Source: VRUE01 sp963702035 (lineage in GTDB: Bacteria > Actinomycetota > Thermoleophilia > Solirubrobacterales > 70-9). Taken from it: a stretch of DNA of 64,000 nt. The notes under the pieces were generated by a model. The model was not told the DNA's origin and searched no databases. It worked only from the letters and a program-made list of their open reading frames with translations. Made by a program: the position numbers and the translations under genes. Positions 29,288 to 36,422 of the stretch are shown piece by piece; position 1 is the first letter of the stretch, and every line of letters begins with the position of its first letter. The DNA lies in the NCBI GenBank assembly GCA_963702035.1, contig OY969700.1, forward strand, positions 496,001 through 560,000. Direction: 5' to 3'.

Positions 29288-30472
29288 CTATGCCTGGCCA
29301 GCGGGGGTTTTTGCGGCGCCGGCGGGGTTCCAGCGCGTGCGCGGGTCGATCGAGCTCTCGATCACGTTGCCCTTGTAGCGCTCGATCGCGTGGATGATCG
29401 ACTCGACCAGCTCCTCGCCCAGCAGGGTCGGCTCGAGCCCGAGGTCGAGCAGCTTGGTGTGGATCGCGTTGTAGTAGTGCTCTTCCTTCTCGACCCGGGG
29501 GTTGTCGACGTGCTGGATCTCGACCGTGTAGCCGAGGTGCTCGGCGGCGTGCTTGACCAGCTCGGCCAGCTCGAGGACCGAAAACTGCTCGGTGAACTGG
29601 TTGAAGACGCGAAACTCGCCCGCGTCGGCGGGGTTGGCCACAGCGAGCTCGACACAGCTCAGCGTGTCGCGGATGTTGAGGAAGCCACGCGTCTGGCCGC
29701 CGCTGCCGTAGACGGTCAGCGGGTGGCCGATCACCGCCTGCACGCAGAAGCGGTTGAGCACGGTGCCGAAGATCTCGTCGTAGTCGAAGCGGGTGATCAG
29801 GCGCTCCTCGCCGGCGGTCTCCTCGGTCTCGATCCCATAGACGACGCCCTGGTTGAGGTCGGTCGCGCGCAGGCCCCAGGTGCGGCAGGCGAAGTGGATG
29901 TTGGTCGAGTCGTGGACCTTTGAGCAGTGGTAGAGCGAGCCGGGCAGCTTCGGGAAGGGCAGGGTGTCCTTGCGCCCCTTGTGCTCGATCTCGATGTAGC
30001 CCTCCTCGATGTCGATGTTGGGCTGGCCGTACTCGCCCATCGTCCCCAGCTTGACCAGGTGGCACTCGGGCACGTGGTCGCGCATCGAGAAGAGCAGGTT
30101 GAGGTTGCCGATCACGTTGGTGTGCTGGGTCTCGACCGCACGCTCGCGCGACATCATCGAGTAGGGCGCCGAAGGCTGCTCGCCATAGTGCACGACCGCC
30201 TCGGGGCGGGTCTCGGCGACGACCTCGTCGAGGAAGTCCCCGTCCTCGACCGCGCCGACGTAGCGGCGGATCTGCTCGCCGGAGGTCTCTCGCCAGACAT
30301 CGATGCGCTGGTCGAGCTCGCCGATCGGGGTCAGCGAGGAGCTGCCGTGTTCACGATGCCAGCGGCGGCGGGAGAAGTTGTCGACGACGGAGACCTCGTG
30401 GCCGCGGGCCGAAAAACGGAGCGCAGTCGGCCAGCCCAGGTAACCGTCGCCCCCAAGAATGAGGACGCGCAT
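29288..30472 (-). CDS. UDP-sulfoquinovose synthase (SQD1 family)
   Basis: 394-residue extended SDR. NAD motif GGDGYLGWPTALRFSARGHE; catalytic LVKLGTMGEYG (Thr) and YHCSKVH (YxxxK); and stretches nearly identical to plant SQD1: GEQPSAPYSMM, PNIDIEEGYIEIEHKGR, RATDLNQGVVYG, GGQTRGFLNIRDT, GEFRVFNQFTEQFSV. The family makes UDP-sulfoquinovose from UDP-glucose and sulfite, for sulfolipid or, in Sulfolobus, glycoprotein glycans. No sulfolipid transferase is visible; the divergent neighbours are GT-C and GT2 glycosyltransferases. Start ATG 30472; a longer upstream frame overlaps the divergent gene. Confidence 0.92.
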   Translation of the reverse strand: MRVLILGGDGYLGWPTALRFSARGHEVSVVDNFSRRRWHREHGSSSLTPIGELDQRIDVWRETSGEQIRRYVGAVEDGDFLDEVVAETRPEAVVHYGEQPSAPYSMMSRERAVETQHTNVIGNLNLLFSMRDHVPECHLVKLGTMGEYGQPNIDIEEGYIEIEHKGRKDTLPFPKLPGSLYHCSKVHDSTNIHFACRTWGLRATDLNQGVVYGIETEETAGEERLITRFDYDEIFGTVLNRFCVQAVIGHPLTVYGSGGQTRGFLNIRDTLSCVELAVANPADAGEFRVFNQFTEQFSVLELAELVKHAAEHLGYTVEIQHVDNPRVEKEEHYYNAIHTKLLDLGLEPTLLGEELVESIIHAIERYKGNVIESSIDPRTRWNPAGAAKTPAGQA

Positions 30473-30517
30473 AGGTCGCGGCAGGGTAACGGAAGGGGGC
30501 GACATAGCATCCCCTGG

Positions 30518-31927
30518 ATGAGAGGACTGGCGGCGCGCAACGGCGGGCGGATCGGGCTCGCGGCGCTGGTCGCGATCCTGCTGCTCGGCCTGGGCCTGCG
30601 CGTCGACAATGCCTGGCAGGGACGAGCGCCCGTCTACGACGCTCAGGGTTACGCCAGCATCGCCGCCAACCTGGAGCGAGGCGAGGGCTTCAGCCTCGGG
30701 CCCGGCGCGACCCAGCCGGCGAGCAACTACTCCCCCGGCCTGCCGCTGTTCGTCAGCGGCGTCTACGCCCTGACCGGAGGCGTCCACGAACGCACGGCTC
30801 GTCTCGTGCTTGCCCTGCTCGGGACGCTCTCGGTGCTCTTCACCTACCTGATCGGGCGCCGGCTATCGGGACCGCTTGCCGGTCTGATCGGCGCGGGCGC
30901 TGTCGCCATCTACCCCGCGTTGCTCGAGTACCAGGGGATGCTGATGTCCGAGCCGCTTGCGGCAACTCTCTTGTCGGGGGCCGTGCTGGCGATGCTCTGG
31001 GCCGGTGGTTGGGAGGGACGGTGGGGGTCCCCGGACTCTCGCTGGGTTTTTCGCCTGGGACGGGGACGGCCGTCCGAGGGGGCGGGTGGGGCGAAAAACA
31101 GGACGCCGCGTTCGTCCGGGGACCCCCACCGTCCCTCTCTCAGATGGCTGGTTCCGGGGCTGCTGCTTGGAGCGCTGGCATTAACCCGCCCGGAGTACCT
31201 GGCGATTTCGCTTCCGGTAGCTGTCGTGGTGTTCGCGCGCGGTGGCCGGGACGGTTGGCGTGAGTGCCTATTGCAAGCCGTGATCATGCTTGTGGGGCTT
31301 GCATTGGTCGTCGCGCCCTGGACTGTTCGCAATGAGGTGGCGCTGGGCCGGTTCGTGCCTATTTCGACCGGCGGTGGGCAGGTGCTTTTCTCCGGCTCCT
31401 ATATGCCGTCGGGCGGCGATCCCGAACGGGTTGGCGCCGAGGTGCTGGAACGGCATCCCGAATTGCGCCGGGAGCTGTCGCCGAACGCGAGGTTGGAGCA
31501 GATCCTTGCTGCTCTGGCCAAACAGCGGTATCCCGAGATGGAAAGCGATGCTGCGCTGGCGCGGATGGGGCGTGAACGGCTTTGGGATGACGTGAGCGAA
31601 CGGCCCGTCGAATACGCCGGGTTCGTCGCCGCGAAGCTATGGTTGATCTGGGGGTATGGACCGCGTGAAGTGATGCGCGAGCCGGTCTGGGTGGCGCTGC
31701 ACTGGCTGCTCGTCGCGCTTGGACTGGCGGGGCTCGGCGTTCTCGCTTGGCAGCGTCGCTGGGAGGCCCTGTTGCTCGGGGTGGTTCTGGTCGCCGTGAC
31801 CGCCACCGGGGCGTTGCTGGTCGCGTCGCCGCGGCGGGCCCTGGTGACGATCCCGCTGGTGGCGGCCCTGGCCGGCGTGGGGGCGACTGCATGCAGGGAT
31901 AGCCTGGCGCGACGATGGCAAGGCTGA
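30518..31927 (+). CDS. GT-C membrane glycosyltransferase (PMT/ArnT-like), with hairpin insertion
   Basis: 469 residues, about ten hydrophobic helices. The first lumenal loop has VDNAWQGRAPVYDAQGYASI with the acidic residue expected of GT-C catalysis. The soluble part (PISTGGGQVLFSGSYMP) matches its neighbour at 31915. A loop of about 42 residues between helices (WEGRWGSP to DPHRPS) is encoded by palindromic element D1. TAGCAT ends 7 nt before ATG 30518, so the mRNA is probably leaderless. It overlaps the paralogue start by 13 bp. Confidence 0.8.
   Translation: MRGLAARNGGRIGLAALVAILLLGLGLRVDNAWQGRAPVYDAQGYASIAANLERGEGFSLGPGATQPASNYSPGLPLFVSGVYALTGGVHERTARLVLALLGTLSVLFTYLIGRRLSGPLAGLIGAGAVAIYPALLEYQGMLMSEPLAATLLSGAVLAMLWAGGWEGRWGSPDSRWVFRLGRGRPSEGAGGAKNRTPRSSGDPHRPSLRWLVPGLLLGALALTRPEYLAISLPVAVVVFARGGRDGWRECLLQAVIMLVGLALVVAPWTVRNEVALGRFVPISTGGGQVLFSGSYMPSGGDPERVGAEVLERHPELRRELSPNARLEQILAALAKQRYPEMESDAALARMGRERLWDDVSERPVEYAGFVAAKLWLIWGYGPREVMREPVWVALHWLLVALGLAGLGVLAWQRRWEALLLGVVLVAVTATGALLVASPRRALVTIPLVAALAGVGATACRDSLARRWQG
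31013..31137 (-). repeat. Palindromic element family 2, copy D1 (inside GT-C gene 1)
   Basis: Perfect 24-bp arms (31013-31036, 31114-31137) around a 77-bp core. Read on minus, the core has GCGGCGTCCT, TTTTTCGCCCCACCC, TCGGACGGCCG and AGGCGAAAAACCCAGCG, all shared with copy D2 in the paralogue. The inner stem is TTTTTCGCC/GGCGAAAAA. Arms differ entirely from those of D2. Confidence 0.8.
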
Positions 31928-33411
31928 AAGCGTGGGTGCGCTCGCTGCCCGAGCGCCACGGGAGGAAGACGCTGATCCTGCTGGCGACGATCCTCGTGCT
32001 CGGCTTCGGCCTGCGTGCCTACCGCGTCGTCGAGCCCCTGGCGACTCCAGGCGACGACGCCCACGCCTACTACGCGCTGTCCAAGTCGCTCTACGAGGAA
32101 GGCAGCTACGGCGGCGCGACCTTCCACAACGCGAGCGACTGGTCGCCGGGAGCACCTTTGCTCTACGCAGCTTCCTTCTACGCCACGGGCGGTCCCCGAG
32201 AAGGAACCGCAAGGATCGTCGAGCTCCTGCTCGGCCTCGCAGCGATCATCGTCGCCTACCTACTCGGCCGCCGCCTCAACTGCCGCCCAGCCGGCCTGAT
32301 CGCCGCCCTAGGCGTAGCCATCTACCCATCCTTCATCCACTCCACGGGAGCCCTCTACAGCGAGCCCCCCGCAATCTTCACCTTGCCAGCCGCAGTGCTT
32401 GCGTTCCTGTGGGCAGCGGATTTAGGCACCTCTCGCGTGGGTGGCGTGGGGTGGGGTGTCCGGCGGGGCGCGGCGTCCTCTTTTTCGCCCCACCCACCAT
32501 CTCGGACGGCCGCACCCTCCCCAGGCGAAAAACCCAGCGCTCCGCCGGACACCCCACCCCACGACAGGACCCGCGCGCTGAAATGGTCGGTCCCTGGCGT
32601 CCTCTTCGGCCTAACCGCCCTGATCCGCCCCGAGTACCTGATCGTAGGCGTCGCCTTCGCCCTACTCGCCGCAATCCGCATCGGCCGCGCGCGCGGCTGG
32701 CAGACCGCCCTCGCCGGCGCCAGCCTGTTCGTCGTCGCGCTGCTGATCCCGATCGTCCCCTGGACGATCCACAACCAGGTGACCCTCGACCGCACCGTGC
32801 CGATCTCGACCGGCGGCGGCAAGGCCCTCTACACCGGCACCTTCCTGCCCGCCGACGGCGAATACCAACGGGTCAAGGCGATGCTGGCAAGGCGCTACCT
32901 GCACCGCGACCTGCCGCCACACTCCGAAGCGCTCGAACGAGTCGATCCGACGCCGCTCTTCAATCGGGTGGCCGCCCGCTATCCGGACCTGCCGCGCGAC
33001 TCGGCGCTGGGCAAGATCGGCAAGCAGAACTTCAGCAAGTACTTCGGCGAAGACCCGGTCGGCTACGCGGCGATGACCGTGCGCAAGGTCTGGCGGATGT
33101 GGAGCGCGGGCATCGGCGAAGCGATGGAATCGGGGGGCGGTCGCATCATCCAGGTGCTGCTGGCGCTGCTCGGCCTTGCCGGGCTTGTCCTCCTCGGACT
33201 GCGGTCCCGCTGGTGGGAGCTGGTCGCGATGGCGACCCCGATCGTCCTCGTCACCGCGGTCGGAGCGGCCTCGCTGGCGGCGCCGCGGCGCAACGAGATC
33301 CTGATGACGCTGATCTTTCCACTCGTCGGCGTGGCCCTGGCGAGGGCGGGTGCGGCCCTATCCTCCAGCAGCTCATGGTCCCCGCGGCAGGCATCTTCCC
33401 CTCCGAGCTGA
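31915..33411 (+). CDS. GT-C membrane glycosyltransferase, paralogue 2, with hairpin insertion
   Basis: 498 residues, multi-pass. Homologous to the preceding gene: LGFGLRAYRVVEPLATPGDDAH at the same place as VDNAWQ, GVAIYPSFIHSTGALYSEP, IRPEYLIVGVAFALL, VPISTGGGKALYTGTFLP. A Pro/Ser-rich loop (SRVGGVGWGVRRGAASSF to PPHDRT) encoded by element D2 is at the same position as in paralogue 1. The C-terminal serine-rich tail overlaps the start of the GT2 gene by 37 bp. ATG start. Glycan and lipid carrier unknown. Confidence 0.78.
   Translation: MARLKAWVRSLPERHGRKTLILLATILVLGFGLRAYRVVEPLATPGDDAHAYYALSKSLYEEGSYGGATFHNASDWSPGAPLLYAASFYATGGPREGTARIVELLLGLAAIIVAYLLGRRLNCRPAGLIAALGVAIYPSFIHSTGALYSEPPAIFTLPAAVLAFLWAADLGTSRVGGVGWGVRRGAASSFSPHPPSRTAAPSPGEKPSAPPDTPPHDRTRALKWSVPGVLFGLTALIRPEYLIVGVAFALLAAIRIGRARGWQTALAGASLFVVALLIPIVPWTIHNQVTLDRTVPISTGGGKALYTGTFLPADGEYQRVKAMLARRYLHRDLPPHSEALERVDPTPLFNRVAARYPDLPRDSALGKIGKQNFSKYFGEDPVGYAAMTVRKVWRMWSAGIGEAMESGGGRIIQVLLALLGLAGLVLLGLRSRWWELVAMATPIVLVTAVGAASLAAPRRNEILMTLIFPLVGVALARAGAALSSSSSWSPRQASSPPS
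32445..32563 (+). repeat. Palindromic element family 2, copy D2 (inside GT-C gene 2)
   Basis: Perfect 22-bp arms (32445-32466, 32542-32563) around a 75-bp core that matches D1 at most positions but lies in opposite orientation. It occupies the same protein loop as D1. Confidence 0.8.
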
Positions 33412-34442
33412 CGGCGCTGCGCGCCGCCGGCCTGCTGATCGCGGCGGCGATCGTCGCCTACGCGGTCCTGCGCCGCCGCAGCCTGCGCAACGTCGATGTG
33501 CTGATCCTGCTCGCCACCGGGATCGGTCTGGCGATCGTCTCGGGGACCGAGCTGACCGACAAGCTGCTCTCCGCCTTCTCCTTTGAAAAGGGCAACGGCG
33601 GCCGCATCCTCGGCCTCGCCGTCTTCTCGATCTTCATCCTCTTCCTGCTCGCCCTGCGAGCGCTGTCGCAGGGCGCGCGCAACGCGCGCCAGCTCTCCGC
33701 CGTGCTCGAGGGGCTCGCCTGGGAGGAGTTCCGCCAGGCGGATCTGCCCGAACGCTTCCGCGGCAAGATCGCGATCCTCGTCCCCGCCTACAACGAGGCC
33801 GAAAACATCGGCCAGGTGCTCGACCTGATGCCGAGCGAGGTCTGTGGCGTGCAGACCGCGGTGCTGGTGGTCGACGACGGCTCCCGCGACGGCACCGGCG
33901 ACGTCGCCGCCGAGCACGACGCGGTCGTCGCCCGCCACGTGATCAACCGGGGCGGTGGTGCGGCCCTGCGCACCGGCTACCGGCTGATGGTCGAATCGGG
34001 CGCGGAGATCGTCGTCACCCTCGACGCCGACGGACAGCATCTGCCCTCTGAGATGCCGCGCCTCGTGCAGCCCGTGCTAGATGGCGAGGTCGACGTCGCC
34101 CATGGATCTCGCGTGCTCGGCGAGGCGGACGACAACCATTTCACCCGCGAGCTCGGGATCGTCTTCTTCAACCGCCTCGTCTCACTCATCACCCGCACCA
34201 AGGTCAGCGACTGCTCCAACGGCTACCGCGCCGTCCGCACCACGGTCCTCCCCCAGCTCGTCCTCCGCCAAGAGCAGTTCCATACCTCCGAGTTCATGAT
34301 CGAGGCGATCAAGAGAGGTATTCCAGCTAAAGAGGTCCCAGTGACCGTGGCAAAGCGCCTACACGGCCACTCCAAGAAGCCCGCGGTCGTCCGCTACGGA
34401 TTGGGCTTTGCCAACGCAATAGTCCGCACCTGGTTGCGCTAG
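33375..34442 (+). CDS. DUF2304-like membrane domain fused to GT2 (DPM1-like) glycosyltransferase
   Basis: 355 residues. Residues 1-105 carry three hydrophobic helices and RSLRNVDVLILLATGIGLAI, resembling DUF2304. The GT2 domain follows: KIAILVPAYNEAENIGQVLD, VLVVDDGSRDGTGDVA, VTLDADGQHLPSEMP (DxD-type metal motif), and KVSDCSNGYRAVR. Such enzymes load a sugar on a polyprenyl phosphate, which GT-C enzymes then use; the two GT-C genes upstream make that a coherent set. ATG 33375 lies inside the end of the previous gene. Confidence 0.82.
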   Translation: MVPAAGIFPSELTALRAAGLLIAAAIVAYAVLRRRSLRNVDVLILLATGIGLAIVSGTELTDKLLSAFSFEKGNGGRILGLAVFSIFILFLLALRALSQGARNARQLSAVLEGLAWEEFRQADLPERFRGKIAILVPAYNEAENIGQVLDLMPSEVCGVQTAVLVVDDGSRDGTGDVAAEHDAVVARHVINRGGGAALRTGYRLMVESGAEIVVTLDADGQHLPSEMPRLVQPVLDGEVDVAHGSRVLGEADDNHFTRELGIVFFNRLVSLITRTKVSDCSNGYRAVRTTVLPQLVLRQEQFHTSEFMIEAIKRGIPAKEVPVTVAKRLHGHSKKPAVVRYGLGFANAIVRTWLR

Positions 34443-34448
34443 CCAGAC

Positions 34449-34550
34449 GAGGAAGCGGACACCCTCCCACGGAGGCTCCTGGATCCGCGTCACGGAGCAG
34501 AGTGGCGATCAGCTGCGCAACGGCCTCCGGGGGAGGGTGTCCGCTTCCTC
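34449..34550. repeat. Long-arm palindromic element E
   Basis: Arms of 20 bp (GAGGAAGCGGACACCCTCCC, 34449-34468 with 34531-34550) plus 7 more paired bases after one mismatch. The core of about 46 bp starts TCCTGGATCCGCGTCACGGA and is not clearly related to the other families. It fills the space between two convergent genes, and the right arm enters the stop codon of the zinc-ribbon gene. Confidence 0.7.
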
Positions 34551-34833
34551 ACCTGACGCCGGGATGCCGGACTGCAGCTGGATCCGGCAGGTAGAGATCC
34601 GTTCCGCAGCGGGGACAGACCTGAACGTAGAGCTTGACCGCCTTGTGGCAGTTGGGGCACTGGCGTTCGGGTTCGTCCTTCTCGCGGCGGTAGAGGATGA
34701 CGGCGATCAGGCCGAGTGGCGGCAGCACGGTTCCGATCAGCAGCCAGAGCCAGAACGAGCTGCCCTTGGCGCGGCCGATGATCGCCGTGGACAGGCCGAA
34801 GAGGCCCGCTATGAAGAGGTACTCGAAGCCCAC
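34549..34833 (-). CDS. Small membrane protein with zinc ribbon
   Basis: 94 residues: two membrane helices (FEYLFIAGLFGLSTAIIG and FWLWLLIGTVLPPLGLIAVI), then a cytoplasmic zinc ribbon with CPNCHKAVKLYVQVCPRCG. Function unknown. It follows NDH-2 convergently to the glycosyltransferases; its stop codon lies in element E. Confidence 0.65.
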   Translation of the reverse strand: MGFEYLFIAGLFGLSTAIIGRAKGSSFWLWLLIGTVLPPLGLIAVILYRREKDEPERQCPNCHKAVKLYVQVCPRCGTDLYLPDPAAVRHPGVR

Positions 34834-34858
34834 GGCCCCATTGTCGCGCCCCGGCGGA

Positions 34859-36133
34859 TCACTCGCCCAGCCGCTCGGGATGCCCGATCGAGCCGACCTC
34901 GGCGAGGTCGCGGCGGAAGGGCAGGCTTGCCGTCCAGTCGATCACCGCACGAGCCTTGCGGGCGGCGCCCGGGATCTGGCTCATGTGGTAGGTCCGCGCC
35001 ATCCACCAGGCCGGGAAGCCGCGGAACGTGCGGCCGCCGACCCTGCCAACCGCCTTGTAGCGGCCGAGGTTGACGAAGGACGCGTTGCCGCGGTACTCGA
35101 AGGGGCGTGCGGTACCGACACCAAGCTCGGCGGCGATGTTGCGGGCCGCGGCCGGGCCCTGGCGGACGGCGTGCTGCGCCGTTGGCGGATAAAAGCCACC
35201 GTCAGGGGCCGGTGCCGCAGCGCAGTCGCCGACCGCCCAGACCGCATCGGACCCGCGCACGCGCAGATGGTCGTCGACCGGGACGCGGCCGCGCTCGTCG
35301 AGCGGCAGGCTCAACTGGCGCAGGCTCGGGTGCGGCGCGACCCCCGCGGTCCAGACAACGGTACGGGTCGGCAGGGTCTCGCCGCTGGAGAGACGCGCGC
35401 TGTCGGCACCGACCTCCTCCAGGGTCGTCTCGAGGCGAATGTCGATACCGCGGCCGCGCAGCTCGCGCAATGCGTACTCGGCGAGGCCGCTGTCGATCTC
35501 GGGCAGGACCCTCCCGGTCGCCTCGACCAGCACCCAGCGCATACCGTGCAGCCGCGCGCGCGGATAGCTCTCCATCGCGTCGGCGGCGAAGTCCTGGAGC
35601 TCGGCGAGCGCCTCGAGGCCGGCGTAGCCGCCGCCGACGAAGACGTAGGTGAGCAGCTCGTCGCGACGGGCCGGATCCTCGCTCGCGTTGGCCGCCTCCA
35701 GCGTCTCGACCACGTGGTTGCGCAGCCAGATCGCGTCGGCGAGGGTTTTGAAGCCGACCGCGTGCTCGGCGAGGCCCGGCACCGGCAGTACCCGCGAGAC
35801 CGAGCCGAGGGCGAGCAGGAGCTGGTCGTAGGGAAGCCACTCGCTTTCGCCGTCGCGGGTGCGCAGCTCGACCGTGCGCGCCTCCGGATCATGGCCGGAG
35901 ATGCTGCCGAGCCGCAGGTAGGCCCGATCGAGGATCTCGCGCAGCGGCGTGACCACATGGCGCGGCTCCAGCGTTCCCGCCGCCGCCTCGGGAAGAAACG
36001 GCGTGTAGAGCATGAAGTTGACGTCGTTGACCAGCGTGAGCCGCGCCGACTGCCGCGGCATGATCCGCTCCAGCTCCCGAGCCGCCATGGCCCCACCAAA
36101 TCCACCTCCGGCGACGACGACGTTCCAGGCCAT
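34859..36133 (-). CDS. ndh: Type II NADH dehydrogenase (NDH-2)
   Basis: Non-proton-pumping NADH:quinone oxidoreductase at the membrane, probably reducing menaquinone made by the men genes of this window. 424 residues: FAD motif VVVAGGGFGGAMAARELE, NAD motif TYVFVGGGYAGLEALAEL, RTVVWTAGVAPHPSL and the FAD-binding AVGDCAAAP. ATG 36133; TACGGT is 6 nt upstream and overlaps a perfect 14-bp-arm palindrome. Confidence 0.88.
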   Translation of the reverse strand: MAWNVVVAGGGFGGAMAARELERIMPRQSARLTLVNDVNFMLYTPFLPEAAAGTLEPRHVVTPLREILDRAYLRLGSISGHDPEARTVELRTRDGESEWLPYDQLLLALGSVSRVLPVPGLAEHAVGFKTLADAIWLRNHVVETLEAANASEDPARRDELLTYVFVGGGYAGLEALAELQDFAADAMESYPRARLHGMRWVLVEATGRVLPEIDSGLAEYALRELRGRGIDIRLETTLEEVGADSARLSSGETLPTRTVVWTAGVAPHPSLRQLSLPLDERGRVPVDDHLRVRGSDAVWAVGDCAAAPAPDGGFYPPTAQHAVRQGPAAARNIAAELGVGTARPFEYRGNASFVNLGRYKAVGRVGGRTFRGFPAWWMARTYHMSQIPGAARKARAVIDWTASLPFRRDLAEVGSIGHPERLGE

Positions 36134-36144
36134 TGAGTGACCGT

Positions 36145-36175
36145 AGCACTTTGTAACAAGGTGTTACAAAGTGCT
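36145..36175. promoter_or_regulatory. Candidate operator upstream of ndh
   Basis: AGCACTTTGTAACA-AGG-TGTTACAAAGTGCT, perfect 14-bp arms. It covers the -35 position (TTGTAA) and the spacer of the ndh promoter and touches the -10 (36140-36145). The regulator is unknown. Rex commonly controls NDH-2 in actinobacteria, but the half-site lacks its TGTGA. Confidence 0.65.
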
Positions 36176-36245
36176 GGATCGCACTTGGGAGCGCGCCGCC
36201 GCCTGAAGCGCTAAAGTTTCGGCCAGGTCTTGTGTCCACAACGTG

Positions 36246-36284
36246 AACGGCCCCGGGTGTAGTCCCCGGGGCCGTTTCGTTTTG
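36246..36284 (+). terminator. Rho-independent terminator on plus strand
   Basis: 12-bp stem AACGGCCCCGGG / CCCGGGGCCGTT with a 7-nt loop, followed by TTTCGTTTTG. No annotated plus-strand gene precedes it, so it may end a short untranslated RNA starting after TAAAGT at 36212-36217. Confidence 0.6.
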
Positions 36285-36422
36285 CGGTGTCTCCTCTAGC
36301 GACTCACGAGCTTCGATGCGAGTGCAATCAGCGCTCGCATGACGCCCGCGTTGGCCAAGAGGACCACCGCTGTCTTTGTATCCACGCCGAGATAAGCGCC
36401 CAGCGTCGAAAGCTCGCCCCCT

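Larger units (their letters stand above)
36134..36422. other. 289-bp intergenic region between ndh and gatB
   Basis: Contains the ndh operator palindrome (36145-36175), a plus-strand -10-like TAAAGT (36212-36217) that could start a short RNA near 36224, and a plus-strand terminator (36246-36284). The remaining 130 bp up to gatB show only a weak hairpin (ATGCGAG/CTCGCAT) and no gene I can support. Confidence 0.5.

Noticed and set aside
36145..36175. Assignment of the ndh palindrome as a Rex site
   Set aside because: The half-site TTTGTAACA lacks the TGTGA of known Rex operators, so it is left unassigned.
36296..36385. 29-codon ORF on minus after gatB (GTG start, ending LIALASKLVSR)
   Set aside because: Hydrophobic and neat, but there is no ribosome-binding site or well-spaced -10 and no recognised family; too short to support.
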